A stretch of 64,000 nucleotides of DNA, taken from Montanilutibacter psychrotolerans. Lineage in GTDB: Bacteria > Pseudomonadota > Gammaproteobacteria > Xanthomonadales > Xanthomonadaceae. Below, piece after piece: positions 37,751-45,570 of this stretch. The translations under genes and the position numbers were made by a program. The stretch spans positions 186,001 to 250,000 of the forward strand of contig NZ_RIBS01000001.1 of the NCBI RefSeq assembly GCF_003719825.1. The letters run 5' to 3'. The first letter of the stretch is position 1; each line of letters opens with the position of its first letter. The notes beneath the pieces were generated by a model. It was not told where the DNA came from and ran no database searches. It was given only the letters and a program-made list of their open reading frames with translations.

Positions 37751-38263
37751 TCAGCGCGGAAAGATGTCGCGGCTGAACTGCAGTCGCGCCTCGGGCTTGC
37801 CTTGGCGCTGCACGAGGATGTCGAAGCGCAGCGTGTCCGGCGCGGCGACCGTGGCGGTGCCGACGTAGTCGATGCTGTCGCCGCTGCGGACTTCGCGCAT
37901 GGCGATCGCCTGGCGGACACCGCGCAGGTCACGCACCGAGGCGACGACCGTGGCCGGCAGCGACGTCTCGGTGGCCTGCGGTCCCTGCCGCACCCCCACC
38001 ATCAGCAGCACGCTGTCTTCGCTGCGGGCGATGCCGTACTGCGTGGCGATTGCCGCGCCGACGTTCGTCGTCGGAATCACGCTGGCACGCACCGTCGCGT
38101 CGCCGGCCTGCAGCACCGCTTCCTCGCGTAGCGCAGCGGCCTGGTCCGCGCTGTCGGACGGCGTGGAGGCTTCGCGACCGCAGCCTGCCAGGGCGACTGC
38201 GAACAGCACGGCCGCGGTGGTGGTCCACCGGCGGATCAGGCGTGCCGAAGATGCGGTCGGCAT
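37751..38263 (-). CDS. DUF4426-like lipoprotein
   Basis: A 170-residue exported protein with a lipobox (FAVALAGC, C28). The mature part contains the DUF4426-type strands GDATVRASVIPTTNVGAAIA, YGIARSEDSVLLMVGV and DTLRFDILVQRQGKPEARLQF. The function of the family is unknown. It often occurs beside proC and yggS, as here: it follows proC by 10 nt and ends the yggS-proC cluster. An upstream ATG at 38281 would overlap proC and is possible; the lipoprotein signal fits the later start better. Confidence 0.78.
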   Translation of the reverse strand: MPTASSARLIRRWTTTAAVLFAVALAGCGREASTPSDSADQAAALREEAVLQAGDATVRASVIPTTNVGAAIATQYGIARSEDSVLLMVGVRQGPQATETSLPATVVASVRDLRGVRQAIAMREVRSGDSIDYVGTATVAAPDTLRFDILVQRQGKPEARLQFSRDIFPR

Positions 38264-38273
38264 GGCGGGCGGC

Positions 38274-39119
38274 TCAGTCATTGGCGGCCGACAGCTCGCG
38301 GCCGCGCGCGGTTGCCGCGGCGATCGCGCGCCCGACCAGCTCGCGCAGTCCGCCGGCTTCGAAGGTTTCGATGGCGGCCTGGGTCGTGCCGCCGGGCGAG
38401 GTGACCCGCGCGCGCAGCACATCGGCGGTGTCGTCGGTTTCGGTCAGCATGCGCGCGGCGCCAAGCAAGGTCTGGTTGGCCAGGGCGCGGGCTGCCTCGG
38501 CCGGCAGACCTTGCGCCACTCCGGCGGCCTGCATGGCCTCGGCCAGCAGAAACAGATAGGCCGGGCCGCTGCCGGAGACCGCAGTGACCGCATCCATCTG
38601 CGTCTCTTCGTCAATCCACACGCTGCTACCCACCGCGCCCATCAGCGCGGCGGCCTGTTCGCGCTGCGCGGGGTCGGTGCGGGTGTTGGCGAACAGTCCG
38701 GTGATGCCGGCGCCCAGCAGGGCCGGGGTGTTCGGCATCGCCCGGACCACCGCGACCCCGCCGCCGAGCCAGCGCTCGAGTTGTCCGGCGGTGATACCGG
38801 CAGCAATCGACAGCGCCAGCGGCGCACGTTCGCGTGCCAGCCCGGCCAGATCGGTGCAGACCGTCCGCATCACCTGCGGCTTGACCGCCAGCAGCCACAG
38901 CGATGCACCGTCGGCGGCTTCGGCGGCGGTGGAAAACGTGACAACGCCAAAGTCGGCCGCCAGCGCCTCGCGCAGGGCAGTCACCGGTTCGGCCACGCGG
39001 ATCGAGCCGGGCGCCACGCCGCGCGCGACCAGTCCGCCGATCAGGCTGCGGGCCATGTTGCCGCCGCCGATGAAGGCGATGGTGGGGAGGGGCGTGGACC
39101 GGGAATCGGCGATCGTCAT
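38274..39119 (-). CDS. proC: Pyrroline-5-carboxylate reductase
   Basis: A 281-residue enzyme of the last step of proline synthesis. The nucleotide-binding motif is IAFIGGGNMARSLIGG near the N-terminus, and the family signature in the second domain is AVSGSGPAYLFLLAEAM with VTSPGGTTQAAIETFE. The ATG at 39119 is preferred over an in-frame extension to 39212 that adds unrelated sequence. It lies about 107 nt downstream of yggS on the same strand. Confidence 0.97.
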   Translation of the reverse strand: MTIADSRSTPLPTIAFIGGGNMARSLIGGLVARGVAPGSIRVAEPVTALREALAADFGVVTFSTAAEAADGASLWLLAVKPQVMRTVCTDLAGLARERAPLALSIAAGITAGQLERWLGGGVAVVRAMPNTPALLGAGITGLFANTRTDPAQREQAAALMGAVGSSVWIDEETQMDAVTAVSGSGPAYLFLLAEAMQAAGVAQGLPAEAARALANQTLLGAARMLTETDDTADVLRARVTSPGGTTQAAIETFEAGGLRELVGRAIAAATARGRELSAAND

Positions 39120-39226
39120 CGGGTGTTGACCGGAGAGTGGGCGGGGCGGGCGGAATTGTGCGGACTGGGTCCCGCCAGCGCCATGAGAGCACGCTGCGCG
39201 GCATGCTCCCATGGCGTTAACAGGCC

Positions 39227-39922
39227 CTAGCGATCGGGAGCGCCGGCTTTCGCGGCTCGTTGGCCGAACAGCGCCGTGCCGACGCGGACCATCGTCGCGC
39301 CTTCGGCGATCGCCAGTTCGCAGTCGTCGCTCATGCCCATCGACAGGGTGTCCATGTCCGGGTGGGCGTCGCGCAGCGACTCGAACAACTGGTGCATGCG
39401 CGCGAATGCCGCCCGGCGGCGGGCGTCGTCGGGTTCCGGCGCCGGGATCGCCATGAGGCCTCGCAGACGAAGCCGCGATTGGGCGGCGATGGCGGCCGCC
39501 AGGCCGGCGGCCTGTTCAGGCCGGCAGCCGTGCTTGCTGGCTTCGTCGTCGATGTTGACCTGGACCAGCACGTTGAGTGGCGGCTGGTCGTCGCGCCGGT
39601 ACCGGGCAAGCGCGTCGACAAGCTTCTCGCGATCGACCGTCTGCACCCAGTCGAAGTGCTCGGCCGCCTCGCGCGCCTTGTTCGACTGCAGGTGACCGAT
39701 CAGGTGCCACTCCAGGGGCAATCCGACCAGCTCGGCCTGCTTGGCGAGTGCCTCCTGAACATAGTTCTCGCCGAACGCACGCTGCCCTGCTTGCGCAAGT
39801 TGTGAGACGGCTGTCGCGGATTGCAATTTGCTGACCGCGAGCAGGTCTGGCGTTGGCCGGGATGCTTGACGTGCTGCGTTATCAAGTCGTTGCAACACAT
39901 CGTGCAGGGCGCGGGCGAACAC
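39227..39922 (-). CDS. yggS: PLP homeostasis protein (YggS/PROSC family)
   Basis: A 231-residue single-domain alanine-racemase-fold protein. The PLP lysine is K32 in LLAVSKLQSA; FGENYVQEALAK, EWHLIGHLQSNKAR and LSMGMSDDCELAIAEG follow as in the family. It binds pyridoxal phosphate and balances vitamin B6 and amino-acid pools. The start is GTG at 39922 with AAGGA upstream. It is divergent from pilT and heads yggS-proC-DUF4426, the order seen in pseudomonads and xanthomonads. Confidence 0.95.
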   Translation of the reverse strand: MFARALHDVLQRLDNAARQASRPTPDLLAVSKLQSATAVSQLAQAGQRAFGENYVQEALAKQAELVGLPLEWHLIGHLQSNKAREAAEHFDWVQTVDREKLVDALARYRRDDQPPLNVLVQVNIDDEASKHGCRPEQAAGLAAAIAAQSRLRLRGLMAIPAPEPDDARRRAAFARMHQLFESLRDAHPDMDTLSMGMSDDCELAIAEGATMVRVGTALFGQRAAKAGAPDR

Positions 39923-39971
39923 GTCTGGTGATCCTTTGAAGAGGGCTGGAAAAGCGGCACCGGTACGGGGC

Positions 39972-39977
39972 TATACT
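39972..39977 (+). promoter_or_regulatory. pilT: Candidate -10 box for pilT
   Basis: TATACT in the yggS/pilT divergent gap lies 91 nt upstream of the pilT start. No good -35 box was seen at 16-18 nt. Confidence 0.35.
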
Positions 39978-40068
39978 GCCTCGCAGGGGTAACTTCATTC
40001 CAGCTGCATGCAGGCACCGACGGTGTCGCAACTGCCACTGGATCCGTTCGCAGTGCGGGGGAGCACGC

Positions 40069-41106
40069 ATGGATATCGCCGAACTGTTGGCGTTTTCGGT
40101 CAAGAACAAGGCATCCGACTTGCACCTGTCGGCCGGCCTGCCACCCATGATCCGCGTCGACGGCGACGTCCGGCGGATCAACATCCCGGCGCTTGAACAC
40201 AAGCAGGTGCATTCGCTCGTCTACGACATCATGTCGGACAAGCAGCGCCGCGACTTCGAAGAATTCCTCGAGGTCGACTTCTCGTTCGAGATTCCGGGCC
40301 TGGCGCGATTCCGCGTCAATGCCTTCAACCAGAACCGCGGCGCCGGTGCGGTGTTCCGTACCATTCCGTCCGAGGTGCTGACGCTGGAAGACCTCAACTG
40401 CCCGAGGATCTTCCGCGACCTGATCAACCAGCCGCAGGGCCTGATCCTGGTCACCGGCCCGACCGGTTCGGGCAAGTCGACCACGCTGGCGGCGATGATC
40501 GACCACATCAACAAGAACGAGCACGCGCACATCCTCTCGGTCGAGGATCCGATCGAGTTCGTGCACACCTCGCAGAAGTGCCTGATCAACCAGCGCGAAG
40601 TCCACCGCGACACGCACGGGTTCAACGAGGCGCTGCGTTCGGCACTGCGTGAAGATCCCGACTACATTCTGGTCGGCGAGTTGCGCGACCTCGAAACCAT
40701 TCGCCTGGCGCTGACCGCGGCGGAAACCGGACACCTGGTGTTTGGCACCCTGCACACCTCGTCGGCGGCCAAGACGGTCGACCGAATCATCGACGTGTTC
40801 CCGGCCGGCGAGAAGCCGATGGTCCGCTCGATGCTGTCCGAGTCGCTGCGTGCGGTGATCTCGCAGGCGCTGCTCAAGAAGATCGGCGGTGGCCGTACCG
40901 CGGCCTGGGAGATCATGGTGGGCACGCCGGCGATCCGTAACCTGATCCGCGAGGACAAGGTCGCCCAGATGTACTCGTCGATCCAGACCGGTCAGCAGAT
41001 GGGCATGATGACCCTCGACCAGCACCTGCAGGATCTCGTCAAGCGCGGCCTGATCGCACGCCAGCAGGCGGCCGAATACGCCAAGGATAAGCGTCTGTTC
41101 GAATAA
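40069..41106 (+). CDS. pilT: Type IV pilus retraction ATPase PilT
   Basis: A 345-residue hexameric ATPase that depolymerises type IV pili. It has the N-terminal PAS-like domain (SVKNKASDLHLSAGLPPMI), Walker A GPTGSGKSTT, Asp-box VEDPIEFVH, Walker B LVGELRD, His-box TGHLVFGTLHTSSA, and the AIRNLIRED retraction motif near the C-terminus. It is followed 122 nt later by pilU on the same strand. The pair gives twitching motility and phage or DNA uptake functions. Confidence 0.98.
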   Translation: MDIAELLAFSVKNKASDLHLSAGLPPMIRVDGDVRRINIPALEHKQVHSLVYDIMSDKQRRDFEEFLEVDFSFEIPGLARFRVNAFNQNRGAGAVFRTIPSEVLTLEDLNCPRIFRDLINQPQGLILVTGPTGSGKSTTLAAMIDHINKNEHAHILSVEDPIEFVHTSQKCLINQREVHRDTHGFNEALRSALREDPDYILVGELRDLETIRLALTAAETGHLVFGTLHTSSAAKTVDRIIDVFPAGEKPMVRSMLSESLRAVISQALLKKIGGGRTAAWEIMVGTPAIRNLIREDKVAQMYSSIQTGQQMGMMTLDQHLQDLVKRGLIARQQAAEYAKDKRLFE

Positions 41107-41228
41107 GGCGGGAAACGGGGATGGGGGTTCGAGAATCGGGTCGTTCGCCGTCGCTAGAGTGATCCGATCCGCCCATCCCGGCCTTTCACGTTTCCCGTTC
41201 CCCCATTTTCGATTTCAGGACGACCGCC

Positions 41229-42359
41229 ATGAGCACCATCGACTTCACCTCCTTCCTCAAGCTGATGGCGCACCAGAAGGCGTCGGACCTGTTCATCACG
41301 GCCGGCATGCCGCCGTCGATGAAGGTGCACGGCAAGCTGTCGCCGATCACCCAGAACCCGCTGACGCCCCAGCAGAGCCGCGACCTCGTGCTGAACGTGA
41401 TGAACCCGCAGCAGCGCGAGGAGTTCGAGAAGACGCACGAGTGCAACTTCGCCATCGGCGTCGCCGGCGTCGGTCGCTTCCGCGTGTCGTGCTTCTACCA
41501 GCGCAACCAGGTCGGCATGGTGCTGCGCCGCATCGAGACCAAGATCCCGACGATCGAAGAGCTGAACCTGCCGCCGATCATCAAGACGCTGGCGATGACC
41601 AAGCGCGGCATCATCATCTTCGTGGGTGCCACCGGCACGGGTAAGTCGACCTCGCTGGCGGCGATGATCGGCTACCGCAACGTGAACTCGACCGGTCACA
41701 TCATCACCATCGAGGACCCGATCGAATTCGTGCACAAGCACGAGGGCTGCATCATCACCCAGCGCGAAGTCGGCATCGACACCGACAGCTGGGAGGCCGC
41801 GCTCAAGAACACCCTGCGCCAGGCGCCGGACGTGATCATGATCGGCGAGGTGCGCACCCGCGAGGGCATGGACCACGCCATTGCGTTCGCCGAAACCGGT
41901 CACCTGGTGCTGTGCACCCTGCACGCCAACAACGCCAACCAGGCGATGGACCGCATCATCAACTTCTTCCCGGAAGACCGTCGCGGCCAGTTGCTGATGG
42001 ACCTGTCGCTGAATCTCAAGGGCGTGGTTGCCCAGCAGCTGATCCCGACCCCGGACGGGAAGGGCCGCCGCGTGGCGATGGAAATCATGCTGGGCACGCC
42101 GCTGGTGCAGGATTACATCCGCGACGGCGAGATCCACAAGCTGAAGGAAGTGATGAAGGAATCGACCCAGCTGGGCATGAAGACCTTCGATCAGGCCCTG
42201 TTCGAGCTCTACCAGGCAGGCGAGATCAGCTACGAGGACGCGCTGCGTTACGCCGACTCGCAGAACGAGGTCCGCCTGCGCATCAAGCTGGCCCAGGGCG
42301 GCGATGCCCGCACGCTGGCTGCCGGCATGGACGGCGTCGAGGTTGCCGAGGTGCGCTGA
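41229..42359 (+). CDS. pilU: PilT-dependent accessory retraction ATPase PilU
   Basis: A 376-residue PilT paralogue. It shares HQKASDLFITAGMPPSMKV, Walker A GATGTGKSTS, VEDPIEFVH, Walker B MIGEVRT and TGHLVLCTLHANN, and has GTPLVQDYIRDG in place of the PilT AIRNLIRE motif. A C-terminal extension of about 20 residues beyond the core is typical of PilU. It works with PilT to raise retraction force. A strong intrinsic terminator follows 27 nt after its stop. Confidence 0.97.
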   Translation: MSTIDFTSFLKLMAHQKASDLFITAGMPPSMKVHGKLSPITQNPLTPQQSRDLVLNVMNPQQREEFEKTHECNFAIGVAGVGRFRVSCFYQRNQVGMVLRRIETKIPTIEELNLPPIIKTLAMTKRGIIIFVGATGTGKSTSLAAMIGYRNVNSTGHIITIEDPIEFVHKHEGCIITQREVGIDTDSWEAALKNTLRQAPDVIMIGEVRTREGMDHAIAFAETGHLVLCTLHANNANQAMDRIINFFPEDRRGQLLMDLSLNLKGVVAQQLIPTPDGKGRRVAMEIMLGTPLVQDYIRDGEIHKLKEVMKESTQLGMKTFDQALFELYQAGEISYEDALRYADSQNEVRLRIKLAQGGDARTLAAGMDGVEVAEVR

Positions 42360-42386
42360 TCCAGCGCCCGGGCATTGGGTTTGGCA

Positions 42387-42420
42387 ACGAAGGGACGGGA
42401 AACCGTCCCTTCGTCGTTTG
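42387..42420 (+). terminator. Rho-independent terminator of pilU
   Basis: A perfect 12-bp stem (42387-42398 with 42403-42414) closes a GAAA tetraloop and is followed by CGTTT. This is the best intrinsic terminator in the first 60 kb. Confidence 0.88.
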
Positions 42421-42582
42421 TGGAGCATGTGGCGCAAGCCCCATGCGGTTTGCCGAAAGCAGGAGGCGCGTGGCAAGGCGAACCGTGCCTGCGTGGATCC
42501 TCGTCTGCCACGACTTCCACCTTCCGCGATCGTCAGGTGGGGCAGGGCCTGACGGGTTCACGGTGCCCCGTGATTTCCCCGC

Positions 42583-43557
42583 TCAATGCCGGACGTGCGG
42601 CCGCGATGCCCCCGGCGCCTTGCGGCTGATGCGCGTGCCGTTGTGCCGCGGGCCTTTGCCGGCCTTCGCGCTGGGCTTCGCGCCCGCCCTCGCAGCGGGT
42701 GCGCTCTCGGCACGGGCAGCGGGCATCGCCGGCATCGACGCCAGCGTCTCGGCGGTGATCTCGCCCACCACCGGCAGGCCACGGTCGGCCTGCCAGGCGC
42801 GCAGGGCCGCGCGGCTCATCTTGCCGATGATGCCGTCCACCGAACCCCGGTACAGACCCGCGTCGCGCAGTACCTGCTGTACGTGCCGGACGGTGTCGAC
42901 GTCGATCCGGCGGGTTTCCTGCGCCGGTGCCGACACCGACCAGGGCACGTTCTGCTGCACTTTCGCCAGCCAATGCCAGCGATCGTCCATGCCGATCGTT
43001 CCACCGTTCCAGCGCCTGGTGCAGCCGATGAAGTCGCCCCGGTCGGCCAGCGCCGACAGCTTTTTCCAGGCCCAGAACGCGCAGGCAACCTGCAAGGCAT
43101 GGATCGGGCTGGCGGCGAACTCGGGACGGGCCACCAGGTCCAGGCCCGCGATCGGTGCCAAGCTGGCATAGCCGTCCCGGCCGGTGATCTGCGCATAGCC
43201 GCGGCCGCGATAGCGCCAGCCGTCACCGCTGTTGGCGTCGCCGTTGCCCATGCGACTGGCGTAGACATTGTTGGCCAGCCGTTCCGGATTGCGCGCGAAC
43301 GGAGTCGCGGCGGCAAGCGTGCGGAAGCGGCTGGGCCACACGGCCATGAGTCGCGGCGCGGAATAGTTGAGGTTTTCCTCGGTGATCGTGAGGCCACCGG
43401 ATTCGTGGCCGATCTGGGCGAGGAAGAAGTGCAGGCGGTTGCGGCCTTCGGAGAGGCCGAAACGCTCGAACAATGCCTGGTGGGAGGCGGCGAAGGCGTC
43501 GAGGTGCGCCTGCGGCGCGCGCGGGTACAGCTTCTTGATCTGGCTGGGGGTGAGCAT
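42583..43557 (-). CDS. GH19-family lysozyme/chitinase-like enzyme with peptidoglycan-binding domain
   Basis: A 324-residue protein. Residues 1-200 match glycoside hydrolase family 19: FFLAQIGHESGGLTITEENL carries the likely catalytic glutamates (E52 and E61), followed by SAPRLMAVWPSRF, WRYRGRGYAQITGRDGY and WNGGTIGMDDR. Residues about 215-275 form a peptidoglycan-binding type 1 domain (VQQVLRDAGLYRGSVDGIIG, ALRAWQADRGLPVVG). The last 50 residues are Ala/Lys/Arg-rich and disordered-looking. There is no signal peptide, as in phage-type endolysins, but no other phage gene is near. The ATG at 43557 has AAGGA upstream. Confidence 0.88.
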   Translation of the reverse strand: MLTPSQIKKLYPRAPQAHLDAFAASHQALFERFGLSEGRNRLHFFLAQIGHESGGLTITEENLNYSAPRLMAVWPSRFRTLAAATPFARNPERLANNVYASRMGNGDANSGDGWRYRGRGYAQITGRDGYASLAPIAGLDLVARPEFAASPIHALQVACAFWAWKKLSALADRGDFIGCTRRWNGGTIGMDDRWHWLAKVQQNVPWSVSAPAQETRRIDVDTVRHVQQVLRDAGLYRGSVDGIIGKMSRAALRAWQADRGLPVVGEITAETLASMPAMPAARAESAPAARAGAKPSAKAGKGPRHNGTRISRKAPGASRPHVRH

Positions 43558-43710
43558 CGTGGCGGTCCTTGCGTATGGAGAAGGCAGGCACGGCAATCCA
43601 GCGCTTCGTGGCGCACGCCTGCATTTGCTCCAACGCAATCCCGTCAGCGGAAGGCCAAACGCGTTGTCGCGCGTCCTGGGCCGGCCGGCCCCGTCCATCG
43701 CCTCGGCCCG

Positions 43711-44973
43711 CTAGCCGCCGTCCTCCAGGTCGAGCTGGATCAGTTCCGCCCGCGCGACGTCGCGGGTCGTTCGCAGCGGCAAGCCAGCGACCCGCTCCCC
43801 GGGTGCCCGATACAGCTCCAGGCGGCAGCAATGCTCGTACGACACCTGGTAGCTGCTGCGCGCGCTGAGCAGGCTGGCGCCATAACAGCCGTGCCGGGTG
43901 CGAACGCGGAAATCGGCTGGGTAGTCGAACGTGTAGTGGCCGGCGCCGCGCCAGGGCCACGCGTCGGCCTCGGACGTCTGGCCGCCCTCCCCGGCCTCCG
44001 GGGCAGTGGGCGGCAGCGGGCAGCGCTGCCCGGAGTCGAGACGGTACTCGCCGGCACTCAGGCGGCCCAGGTGCTGCAACTGCCGGTTGGTGGCGTCCAG
44101 CAGTTGCGGGTCGTCGGCCAGCGCGCGACGGGACCCGGCGACGTCATCGTCCTGGGCGTCCGGTGGGAGGGCGATGTGCACGTAACGGTAGTCCACTCGC
44201 AGTCCGGGCAGGTGCTGCCTGCGCGCGCCCGCGCTGGAGAGCGGCCGATGCAGGGTCAGCACGTCCTGGCCGTAGGCACCATCGCGGTAGGCCAGCCAGG
44301 TGCGGCCGGCGATGCGGATCCAGTCGATGGCCTGGTCGCTGCCGCGACCGTTGATCGTGAACGCCCGCGGGCTGCCCGGGGCGCCTTCGTCGGTGGTGAC
44401 CAGGCGGAAGCCGGCAACCGGGTCGCGCTGAAGCACCTCGAGCTGCGAGAACAACCCGGTACCGCCCAGGTAGTAGTCCACTGCGAGGTCGCGCTGGCCG
44501 TCGTCGTCGATATCCAGTAGCAGGTAGTTGAGCTGGCTGGCCTCGCCGTCGACGTTGCTGACCGCCACGCCGGTGTTCCAGTAGCGCATGAACGCCTGCC
44601 ATTCGGCATCGCTCATGCCGGCGGGCTGCTGCGGCTTCGGGGCCGGTGCATCCTCGTCGCCATCCAGGTCGCGCAGCGGCACGGTGAATGCGATCGCACC
44701 GCCGATGGCGTGCCCGGCCAGCACCGCCTGGATCGGCCCGCGCGGATCGCGGGGCGACGCCAGGATTTCCTGCTGGAGCGTGCGCAGCGCTTGCGTGCTG
44801 TCATCCGCGTCGGGCGACGCGGGCGCGGGCACCGCGGCGCTCGCCTGCAGTGCCAGGCACACCAACGGCAGCCACGCCGCGACACGAACGCCCTTGCTGC
44901 GAGACCCACCGCGCGCCGCCGTCTCCGTGCCGCTGCAGCGCGTGGTTCCATTCGACAAGGCACGCATCGGCAT
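43711..44973 (-). CDS. Exported protein of unknown function with VCBS/EF-hand-like aspartate motif
   Basis: A 420-residue protein. An arginine-rich leader and hydrophobic segment (residues about 28-45, AAWLPLVCLALQASAAVP) suggest export. The middle contains QLNYLLLDIDDDGQRDLAVD, a DxDxDG calcium-loop-like sequence as in FG-GAP/VCBS repeats, and the C-terminal third has several cysteines (RHGCYGAS, YEHCCRLE). I cannot assign a function. Its ATG shares one base with the tag stop codon (TGATG), so it is translationally coupled to tag. Confidence 0.68.
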   Translation of the reverse strand: MPMRALSNGTTRCSGTETAARGGSRSKGVRVAAWLPLVCLALQASAAVPAPASPDADDSTQALRTLQQEILASPRDPRGPIQAVLAGHAIGGAIAFTVPLRDLDGDEDAPAPKPQQPAGMSDAEWQAFMRYWNTGVAVSNVDGEASQLNYLLLDIDDDGQRDLAVDYYLGGTGLFSQLEVLQRDPVAGFRLVTTDEGAPGSPRAFTINGRGSDQAIDWIRIAGRTWLAYRDGAYGQDVLTLHRPLSSAGARRQHLPGLRVDYRYVHIALPPDAQDDDVAGSRRALADDPQLLDATNRQLQHLGRLSAGEYRLDSGQRCPLPPTAPEAGEGGQTSEADAWPWRGAGHYTFDYPADFRVRTRHGCYGASLLSARSSYQVSYEHCCRLELYRAPGERVAGLPLRTTRDVARAELIQLDLEDGG

Positions 44974-45563
44974 CAGGAGCCGCTCGCCACGCCGCGCGCG
45001 GTCGTCGGGCTCACCGGCTGTTGCCAGGGCGGTCCCAGCGTGGCAATGCGCGCGAACACCGGACAGTCGGGGCGATGCGCACCGGGTAGATAGCCAAGGC
45101 TCATCAGGAACGAGTTGGTGATCTCGCCGCCGGTGAATCGGAACGTCTGCTTGAACAGCTTGATCCAGCTGGCCTTGTCGCGTGGCCTGCCATCGGCCAC
45201 CCGATGCGCATCGAGCCATTGCGCAAAGCCGCCGTGCAGGCTGCGCAGGCGCCGGATGACCTGGGCGTTGTGGATCGCGGCGTCGACCTTGAGCCGGTTG
45301 CGGATGATGCCGGCGTCATTGAGCAGGCGCTCGCGATCGGCATCGGTGTAGGCCGCGACGGCATCCACGTCGAAGCCATCGTAGGCACGCCGGAACCCGT
45401 CGCGCTTCTTCAGCATCGTTTCCCAGCTGAGGCCGGCCTGGTTGATCTCCAGGATCAGGCGCTCGAACAGCACGGCCTCGTCGCGGTGCGGGAAGCCGTA
45501 CTCGTGCTCGTGGTACGGCCCGTGCAGCGCGTGGCCGGGAGCAATGTCGCAGTAACCGGACAT
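44973..45563 (-). CDS. tag: DNA-3-methyladenine glycosylase I
   Basis: A 196-residue Tag-family enzyme that excises 3-methyladenine from alkylated DNA. The core LFERLILEINQAGLSWETML and YTDADRERLLNDAGIIRNRLKV (helix-hairpin-helix region) is conserved. The zinc-snap residues are recognisable: C5 at the N-terminus and the HRPDC pair near the C-terminus. It starts 7 nt after the stop of the M49-like peptidase gene and is coupled to the downstream gene through TGATG. Confidence 0.93.
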   Translation of the reverse strand: MSGYCDIAPGHALHGPYHEHEYGFPHRDEAVLFERLILEINQAGLSWETMLKKRDGFRRAYDGFDVDAVAAYTDADRERLLNDAGIIRNRLKVDAAIHNAQVIRRLRSLHGGFAQWLDAHRVADGRPRDKASWIKLFKQTFRFTGGEITNSFLMSLGYLPGAHRPDCPVFARIATLGPPWQQPVSPTTARGVASGS

Positions 45564-45570
45564 CGCGCCT

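Noticed and set aside
40000-40068. Sigma-54 promoter for pilT
   Set aside because: I looked for TGGCAC-N5-TTGC before pilT and other genes near rpoN; no site kept both GG and GC at the right spacing.
42583-43557. Prophage remnant around the GH19 gene
   Set aside because: Neighbouring genes (pilU, tag, a peptidase) are chromosomal, and no integrase, attachment repeat or structural gene was seen.
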